DNA of 32,001 nt from Alphaproteobacteria bacterium (lineage in GTDB: Bacteria > Pseudomonadota > Alphaproteobacteria > SMXQ01): assembly GCA_029863585.1 (NCBI GenBank), contig JAOTVC010000020.1, positions 1 to 32,001 on the forward strand, given 5' to 3'. Below the pieces are notes generated by a model. That model was not told the DNA's origin. It was given only the letters and a program-made list of their open reading frames with translations, and did no database searches. Each line of letters opens with the position of its first letter. Position 1 is the stretch's first letter. Of this stretch, positions 25,841 through 32,001 are shown in pieces. A program made the position numbers and the translations under genes.

Positions 25841-27274
25841 CTAGAGCATGATGCCGGGGTTCAGAATGCCGGCTGGATCGAACACGGCTTTGAGCCGGCG
25901 CATGAGTTCCAGGTCCAGCGGTTGCCCGTAATGGGCCAGCTCATCCCTTTTGAGCCTGCCGACCCCATGTTCGGCGGAGAAGCTGCCGTCCATGTCCATG
26001 ACGAGGTCGTGAACCACCCGGTTCATCGATTTCCAATGTTCGTAAAATGCATCCTTCGTCATGGTCTCGGGTTGGCTGACGTTGAAATGGATGTTGCCGT
26101 CCCCGACATGGCCGAAGGGGAAGACCCGAATGCCGTCCATTTGAGCCTCCAGCCGCCGCGTGCCCTCCGCGATAAAGTCCGCGACCTTCGACACCGGCAC
26201 CGACACGTCATGCTTGATGGACCCCCCTTCCCGGGTCTGGGATTCCGGCAGCACCTCGCGAATGTGCCAAAGCTCGCGGGCTTGGGCTTCGCTGCTTGCC
26301 ACCACCGCATCGGTCACCACTTCGGCATTGAAACGGGCCTCTAGAAAGGCTTCCAGGGCGGCCCGCAGGGTCCCGTCGTCGGTTTCCTTTCGGGTGTTTT
26401 CACCGGCACTCCATTCCATCAGGACGTACCAGGGCGAGGCCGTTTCCATCGGTGCGCGGATGCCTTCGAAATGCTTGACCACAAGTTCGAGACCAAGGCG
26501 GGGCAAGAGTTCGAAGGCCGTGACGGCATCGCCGGACGCCGCCCGGGCATCGGCCAGCAATGGGACCACGTCTTCAAGTTTGGGGACGGCCATCAGGGCG
26601 GTTTCAACCTGGCCGGGGCGCGGAAACAGTTTAAGGACCGCGGCGGTGATGATCCCCAGCGTCCCTTCGGCGCCGATGAACAGGTGTTTCAGGTCGTATC
26701 CGGTGTTGTCCTTGCGGAGCGCATTGAGGCCGGGCCACACGCGGCCGTCGGCCAGCACGACCTCGAGGCCCAGCACCAGGTCCCGGGCGTTACCGTATTT
26801 CAGGACCTGCACCCCGCCGGCATTGGTCGACAGGTTGCCGCCGATCATGCAACTGCCCTCGGCGCCGAGGCTGAGAGGGAACAGCCGATCGGCTTCCTCG
26901 GCGGCAGACTGCAGGTCGGCCAGGATGCAGCCGGCTTCCACCGTCATGGTGTTGTTGAGCGCGTCCAGCGCGCGCACCTTGTTCATGCGGCCGAGGTTGA
27001 GGACGACCGCCTTTCCCGTCCCGTCGGGCACCGAGCCGCCGACAAGGCCGGTGTTGCCGCCTTGGGGCACCACCGCGATGCCGGCTTCGGCGCAGATGGC
27101 GACCAGGGCTGCGGCTTCCTCCGTTGATGCCGGGCGCAGGACCGCCCCCGCCGCGCCCTGGAAAAGCTCCCGGTGGTCGGTGACATAGGGCACCATGTCC
27201 TCGGCATTGGTAATGATACCGCGTTCGCCCACGACATTGCGAAACCGGGCAAGAATATCTTCGTTGATTGCCAT
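25841..27274 (-). CDS. FAD-binding oxidoreductase (GlcD / D-2-hydroxyglutarate dehydrogenase-like)
   Basis: FAD_PCMH motifs 'VVPQGGNTGLVGGSVPD', 'SLGAEGSCMIGGNLSTNAGGVQVLKYGNARDLVLGLEVVLADG', 'LFIGAEGTLGIITAAVLKLFP'; C-terminal 'HVGDGNIHFNV', 'SFSAEHGVGRLKRDEL'. Confidence 0.95.
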   Translation of the reverse strand: MAINEDILARFRNVVGERGIITNAEDMVPYVTDHRELFQGAAGAVLRPASTEEAAALVAICAEAGIAVVPQGGNTGLVGGSVPDGTGKAVVLNLGRMNKVRALDALNNTMTVEAGCILADLQSAAEEADRLFPLSLGAEGSCMIGGNLSTNAGGVQVLKYGNARDLVLGLEVVLADGRVWPGLNALRKDNTGYDLKHLFIGAEGTLGIITAAVLKLFPRPGQVETALMAVPKLEDVVPLLADARAASGDAVTAFELLPRLGLELVVKHFEGIRAPMETASPWYVLMEWSAGENTRKETDDGTLRAALEAFLEARFNAEVVTDAVVASSEAQARELWHIREVLPESQTREGGSIKHDVSVPVSKVADFIAEGTRRLEAQMDGIRVFPFGHVGDGNIHFNVSQPETMTKDAFYEHWKSMNRVVHDLVMDMDGSFSAEHGVGRLKRDELAHYGQPLDLELMRRLKAVFDPAGILNPGIML

Positions 27275-27282
27275 GGCTTCTT

Positions 27283-28278
27283 TTAATCCCCCGCGCCATT
27301 GCGGAGCAAGGGGTGAGCCGCGCGCCTCAGTCGGTCGTTGATGGCCATCCCCAGTCCGGTATCCGGTATCGGCATGACGGCAATGCCGTCGGGCGCCGTT
27401 GAATCGAGCTCGTGCAGCATGGCGAACAGGTTGGCCGCGGCTTCGGTCAAGTCCCCGGTCGGGCTTAGGTTAAGGGTAATCGAAGCCCCTTCCGGCTCGC
27501 CGGGCCCAAAGGCCAGAAGGGCCTCGCCCGCGGCGGGGCGGTCCGCGTTGATGCGTAGTGGATGGCGTGGGGCGTAGTGGCGGGCTTGGCGGCCGGGCGA
27601 CCGTTCCGGCGCCCCCTTGGGCCCGTCCCCGGGCAGCGCCACGGCGCCGATCAGCGCTTCGATCTGCTCCCGGGTGACGGCACCGGGCCGCAGCAGGGCC
27701 GCTTCCGGCGTGCTGAGGTCGACCACCGTCGATTCAAGCCCGACGCTAGTCGGTCCGCCGTCGAGGATCATGGCGGGTGCCCCGTCGAGCGCTTGGGCGA
27801 CATGGGCCGCCGTGGTGGGACTGATCCCGCCGGAGCGATTGGCGCTGGGCGCCGCAAGCGGCGTTCCCGCCGCCGTGATCAATGCCCGGGCGATGTCGTT
27901 GCGGGGGACGCGTAAAGCGACGCTGTCGAGGCCCGCGCTGACCAACCGGGAAAGGGTGCAGTCGGGCCGTCGGGGGAGAACCAGGGTGAGAGGGCCCGGC
28001 CAGAACGCGTCGGCCAGCGCCTTGGCGCGGCGGTCCATCACGGCCTGGGCGTCGGTCGCCGAAGGGTCCGCGAAATGAACGATCAGCGGATTGAACCGTG
28101 GCCGGCCCTTGGCCTCGAAAATGGCGGCGACGGCGAAATCGTTGGTGGCGTCGGCGCCCAATCCGTAGACGGTTTCGGTCGGGAAGGCGACCAACCGGCC
28201 AGCGCGGATCAATGCCGCGGCTTGCGTGATCGCCTCGTCATCGGCAGTTCGAACATAGGCGTCGGAAGCGGCGCTCAC
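27283..28278 (-). CDS. L-threonylcarbamoyladenylate synthase, full-length Sua5/YciO/YrdC type
   Basis: 'LIRAGRLVAFPTETVYGLGADATNDFAVAAIFEAKGRPRFNPLIVHF', 'VALRVPRNDIARALI', 'PLAAPSANRSGGISPTTAAHV', plus a C-terminal Sua5 domain. Confidence 0.95.
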   Translation of the reverse strand: MSAASDAYVRTADDEAITQAAALIRAGRLVAFPTETVYGLGADATNDFAVAAIFEAKGRPRFNPLIVHFADPSATDAQAVMDRRAKALADAFWPGPLTLVLPRRPDCTLSRLVSAGLDSVALRVPRNDIARALITAAGTPLAAPSANRSGGISPTTAAHVAQALDGAPAMILDGGPTSVGLESTVVDLSTPEAALLRPGAVTREQIEALIGAVALPGDGPKGAPERSPGRQARHYAPRHPLRINADRPAAGEALLAFGPGEPEGASITLNLSPTGDLTEAAANLFAMLHELDSTAPDGIAVMPIPDTGLGMAINDRLRRAAHPLLRNGAGD

Positions 28279-29072
28279 GCCTTGGATCCGCGGGCAATGA
28301 AATCGGAATTGAGGAAATCGGGCTTGCCGTAGCCAAGCTCATCGCCGTCCAGCGTCTCCACGCAGCCGCCGGCCGCGGTCAGGATGGCATGACCCGCGGC
28401 GGTGTCCCACTCGCAGGTCGGCCCGAACCGCGGGTAGAGATCGGCGCTGCCCTCCGCCAGAAGGCCGAATTTCAACGCGCTGCTCATGAAGATGCGGTCC
28501 GTCATGCCGCTGCTTTCCAAGAAAGCCGTGAGGCGGCCCGATTTTCCATGAAACCGGCTGGTGATCACGATGGGGCCCGCTTCCGGCACCGGGCGGCCGT
28601 GGATCGCCTGTTCCACCGTGTGGTCCTTGGCCCGCATCGCCACGCCGGGGCCGGCGGTCCAATAGGTCAATCCCATTCCCGGGCCGTGCAGGACCCCGAA
28701 GACCGGCACGCGATCGACCAAAAGGCCGATGCAGACCGCGTATTCGGTGCCCCCGGCGACGAACTCCCGCGTGCCGTCCAGGGGATCGACCACCCAGATG
28801 GGAGCATCGCCGACGGTTGGCGTATCTCCGGCCGCCACGGCTTCCTCGGAAAGGATCGGCACCCCCGGCGTGAGTTTCGCCAGCGCGGGTAGGATCGCCG
28901 CCTCCGCCGCGTGGTCGGCGTCGGTGACCAGGGAGCGGTCTTCCTTTTTGGTGACGTCATAACCGCGGCGGCGGACGGTCAGGATGGCATCGCCGGCGCT
29001 CTCGGCGATGGACCGAATAGGGGCGGCGAGGGCGCCGAGGTCGTGGTCACTGAATTCCTGTGCGGGAGGCAT
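28275..29072 (-). CDS. cysQ: 3'(2'),5'-bisphosphate nucleotidase CysQ (inositol monophosphatase family)
   Basis: 'KEDRSLVTDADHAAEAAILPAL', 'ILSEEAVAAGDTP', 'WVVDPLDGTREFVAGGTEYAVCIGL', 'CEWDTAAGHAILTAAGGCVETLDG'. ATGA overlap with the next gene. Confidence 0.93.
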   Translation of the reverse strand: MPPAQEFSDHDLGALAAPIRSIAESAGDAILTVRRRGYDVTKKEDRSLVTDADHAAEAAILPALAKLTPGVPILSEEAVAAGDTPTVGDAPIWVVDPLDGTREFVAGGTEYAVCIGLLVDRVPVFGVLHGPGMGLTYWTAGPGVAMRAKDHTVEQAIHGRPVPEAGPIVITSRFHGKSGRLTAFLESSGMTDRIFMSSALKFGLLAEGSADLYPRFGPTCEWDTAAGHAILTAAGGCVETLDGDELGYGKPDFLNSDFIARGSKA

Positions 29073-29300
29073 GCCTGAGCTTTCGATCCATCGGGTTGCG
29101 CCGACGGCAGTACTATTGCGTCTTTGCCGGCAAATTACACCCCCGTATTGGATCGCGACCTTTGGACCCTGGGGGGCGGCATTGCTGGAGCGCGCGGCGG
29201 CCTCTATAAACCAAGGGTCTCGCCATCGGGTTGGGGACTTCGGCGCGGCCGCGGTGGGCGGTGCGCCAGGGCTTCACGCCGTCTTCGGAGTTCGGGAACC

Positions 29301-30584
29301 ATGACCGCCTTGGCGGGATTCAATTCGATCAGGCGGACACTGGGTCAACGCAATTTCCGCATCTATCTGATCGGATCGTCGATTTCCCTGGTCGGTACCT
29401 GGGTCCATCGCATCGCCATCGGATGGCTGACCTGGCAGTTGACCCACTCCTTCATCTGGTTGGGCGCGGTGGGGGCGGCGGAACTCGCCCCGACGGTCCT
29501 TCTCGGGCCGCTCGCCGGGGCCATCGCCGACCGTTTCAATCGGCAATACATCGCGATTTTCAGCCAGGGGCTGGCTTGCCTGCAGGCCGCCGCCCTGGCG
29601 CTGCTGGTGGCCCTCGATCTGGTGACTCCGTGGGTGCTTTTGGGGCTCACCCTTGTGGTCGGGGTGGCGTTTTCCTTTGGCACCATGGCCCGGTTGACCA
29701 TCTTTCCGATGCTGGTGGAACGCACCTACCTGCCTTCGGCCATCGCCATCAACGCGGCCTTCTTCAATCTTGCCCGGTTCCTCGGCCCGGCCTTCGGCGG
29801 CGCGATGATCGCCGCCTGGGGAGTCGGGATCGCCTTCGCCCTCAATGCCCTGACCTTTATCGCTTTCATGATCGCGTTGTCGCGCTTGCGGATCGTGGTC
29901 AGGGAAGGAGGCGAGAACTCGCGCCGCGGCCTGTTGGCCGATGTGGCCGAAGGCCTCCGATACGCCCTGGGCCATCCCGGGATCGGTCCCGTGCTCGGCG
30001 TTCTTGCCGGCCTGTCCGTGGGGGTCAAGGGTCTGCCGGAACTGCTGCCGGGTTTCGTCGATGTCGTCTTCGGCCGCGGTGTGGAGGCCTTCGCGGCCTT
30101 GACCGCCGCCATGGGAATCGGCGCCGCCGTGGCCGCGTTCTGGGCAGCCGGCCGCGGCCGCATGGAAGGGCTTTCGGTCATCAATGTCGCGAGCCTGGTC
30201 GGCGCCGGCCTCTCCGTCGCGGTGTTCGCGGCGATCGGAATCTACTGGGTCGGCCTGGTGTGCATGTTCCTGGCGGGCGCCTTCCTCACCGTAGTCGGCA
30301 CATCGTCCCAGGCGCTGATGCAGAACGCCGTTGAGGGCGCCATGCGCGGCCGGGTCATGAGCCTCTATGGATTGCTGTTCCGGGGCGGCCCCGCCCTGAG
30401 CGCGTTGATCAGCGGGGTGCTGGCCGAACTGATCGGCCTGCAGATCACCCTAGTGCTCAGCGCCGCGGGCGCGGTCCTGACGGGCGCCATCCTGTTCCGC
30501 CGCCGCCGGACCATGGCCGAGAGCCTGGAGGGAGAGCCCCCCGTCCCGCAAGGGCAGGAGCGCCAGGCCGCCAGCCGCGGCTAG
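29301..30584 (+). CDS. MFS transporter
   Basis: 'RTLGQRNFRIYLIGSSISLVGTWVHRIAIGWLTWQLTHSFIWLGAVGAAELAPTVLLGPLAGAIADRFNRQ'; repeated TM segments; start at the ATG at 29301. Confidence 0.92.
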   Translation: MTALAGFNSIRRTLGQRNFRIYLIGSSISLVGTWVHRIAIGWLTWQLTHSFIWLGAVGAAELAPTVLLGPLAGAIADRFNRQYIAIFSQGLACLQAAALALLVALDLVTPWVLLGLTLVVGVAFSFGTMARLTIFPMLVERTYLPSAIAINAAFFNLARFLGPAFGGAMIAAWGVGIAFALNALTFIAFMIALSRLRIVVREGGENSRRGLLADVAEGLRYALGHPGIGPVLGVLAGLSVGVKGLPELLPGFVDVVFGRGVEAFAALTAAMGIGAAVAAFWAAGRGRMEGLSVINVASLVGAGLSVAVFAAIGIYWVGLVCMFLAGAFLTVVGTSSQALMQNAVEGAMRGRVMSLYGLLFRGGPALSALISGVLAELIGLQITLVLSAAGAVLTGAILFRRRRTMAESLEGEPPVPQGQERQAASRG

Positions 30585-31642
30585 GCGAAGCCGTAAAGGC
30601 GGGCCGCGTTGTCACCGAGGATCTTGTCGACCACATCGGCCGGAATCTTGCCGTCCTCGCGGATCATCCGGAGCGCCTCGATCTGGGTCGACGTGTCGTG
30701 ATGGCCGTAATCGGTGCCGATCACCAGATTGTCCGGACCGATCGAATTCAGGATATGGGCAAGATCGTCGGTCACCTGACAGGCGACGAAGATGTTGTTG
30801 TCCTTGAGAATGTCCTTGGAGAAAGGCCGCCCCCTGCGCTTGAGGCGCAGTTCGAGGTCGTTGAGCATATAGGGAATCCATTCGGCGCTGATCTCGACGA
30901 AGCCCCAGCGCAGCTTGGGGAACTTGGACGGCGTGTCCGTCATCAGCAGGTCGTGGGCGGCGCCGACGCAGGGCAGCTTGAACTTGTTGAAGCCGGTTTC
31001 GTCGCCGTAGAAATCGTGAACCTCGAAGGCGCCGTTACCGGAATGGATGCCGATCATGAGGTCGAGCTCCTCGGCCGCGGCGTAGAAGTCGTAAAAATAG
31101 GGATCGGTCAACCGGCGCTCACATTCCAGGCCCCGCATGAAGACGCCGCAGGCGCCGTTCTCCTTGGCCCATTCCATTTCCTCGCGGATCACCGAAATCG
31201 GCGACAGCAACGGCGGCAGCATCACCCAAGGCAGGCGGTCGGGCGCCTGCTTCCAGATTTCCCCGAGCCAGCGGTTGTAGGACCGGGTCAGGGCCCGTTC
31301 GGCCCGGACATTGGGGGTCAGCGGCCGCAGGAAAAGGGTGGGGTAGAGGACCTGCACATCGATCTCGAGATCGTCCATATGTGCGATCCGCGCGCCGATG
31401 TCCGCCATTTCCCGGGATTCCTTGGACGTATTGCGCAGCCCCAAATTCGAATCCTTGGCCTGGATGCGTCCGTCCACCACCCAGAACTCCTGCTGCACGT
31501 TATTGTTGGCGCCGAGCTGCTCCGGACCCGAGTCGAACCTGACGATCATCGGCTCGTACTTGCGCTCGTCCCCTTCCATGAAGGACCACGTATAGGGCTG
31601 CTCAATGACGTGGGCGTCGGCGTCGATCACATTGAGTTTCAT
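30581..31642 (-). CDS. Amidohydrolase family 2 protein (ACMSD-like)
   Basis: 'MKLNVIDADAHVIEQPYTWSFM', 'IGIHSGNGAFEVHDF', 'RWGFVEISAEWIPYML', 'NLVIGTDYGHHDTSTQIEAL', 'ILGDNAARLYGF'; ATG at 31642. Confidence 0.92.
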   Translation of the reverse strand: MKLNVIDADAHVIEQPYTWSFMEGDERKYEPMIVRFDSGPEQLGANNNVQQEFWVVDGRIQAKDSNLGLRNTSKESREMADIGARIAHMDDLEIDVQVLYPTLFLRPLTPNVRAERALTRSYNRWLGEIWKQAPDRLPWVMLPPLLSPISVIREEMEWAKENGACGVFMRGLECERRLTDPYFYDFYAAAEELDLMIGIHSGNGAFEVHDFYGDETGFNKFKLPCVGAAHDLLMTDTPSKFPKLRWGFVEISAEWIPYMLNDLELRLKRRGRPFSKDILKDNNIFVACQVTDDLAHILNSIGPDNLVIGTDYGHHDTSTQIEALRMIREDGKIPADVVDKILGDNAARLYGFA

Positions 31643-31906
31643 GGCATGTTCCCTGATGGCTGACGGGCTTGCGGTCCCGCTTCGGACGGTCGCTTTCGGC
31701 GGGACAAAGGTTAGATTGCTAATTGATGGTCCGAAGAATACGTCCATTGGCGCGGGCGCGCAAGCCGTGGTGTTGGGGGGTGCCGGGGCTTCGGCCGCGG
31801 TTTAGAGTTGGCGTCGGGCGGGGGCGGGTGCGATAACATCTTCGAGCCGCCGGGGGGCTGGCGGTGTCCCGTCGGGGATCGGAAACACAGCGCGAGAGAG
31901 ACCGAG

Positions 31907-32001
31907 ATGAGCGAAGAAAATATCGGAATGGTGGGACCGGGACGCATGGGATACGCCATGCTCAAGCATCTGATCGCGAAGGGGTACGGCGTCACCGTGA
32001 C
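31907..32001 (+). CDS. NAD(P)-dependent dehydrogenase of the 3-hydroxyisobutyrate / 6-phosphogluconate dehydrogenase family (5' part only, truncated by window end)
   Basis: 'MSEENIGMVGPGRMGYAMLKHLIAKGYGVTV': Rossmann GxGxMG N-terminus; purine-rich SD region (gcgagagagaccgag) upstream. Confidence 0.8.
   Translation, partial: MSEENIGMVGPGRMGYAMLKHLIAKGYGVTV

Overview
The window is GC-rich and looks alphaproteobacterial (inferred from gene content and composition; no taxonomic search was run). It is dense, mostly housekeeping or metabolic chromosome. I see no rRNA or tRNA, CRISPR array, transposase or integrase, or recognisable phage block. From left to right it contains: chromate transporter chrA; a DmeF-like CDF metal exporter; a hybrid histidine kinase; a VOC protein; a secreted DUF3047-like protein; an NSS transporter; a beta-CASP MBL hydrolase; a LapA-domain protein; a DUF599 protein; a phytoene-desaturase-like oxidoreductase; an exported SAM-methyltransferase closely followed by an APC permease; a Tat-type dienelactone hydrolase; a transglutaminase-like protein; an amidohydrolase; a glutathionyl-hydroquinone reductase; an alpha/beta hydrolase; gluQRS; a VOC plus Asp/Glu-racemase-like pair; a single-domain response regulator; a LuxR response regulator; speD-speE; a compact cysQ-sua5-FAD oxidase-SDR operon; an MFS transporter; an ACMSD-like amidohydrolase; and the start of a 3-hydroxyisobutyrate-dehydrogenase-like gene. 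The observations most worth following are: (i) a Sec-exported SAM-methyltransferase next to an APC permease, a biochemical puzzle because SAM is cytoplasmic; (ii) a perfect 26-bp AT palindrome in a convergent intergenic gap; (iii) an Asp/Glu-racemase homologue that appears to lack both catalytic cysteines; and (iv) three convergent gene pairs whose stop regions overlap. No wholly new defence-type or mobile system is evident.
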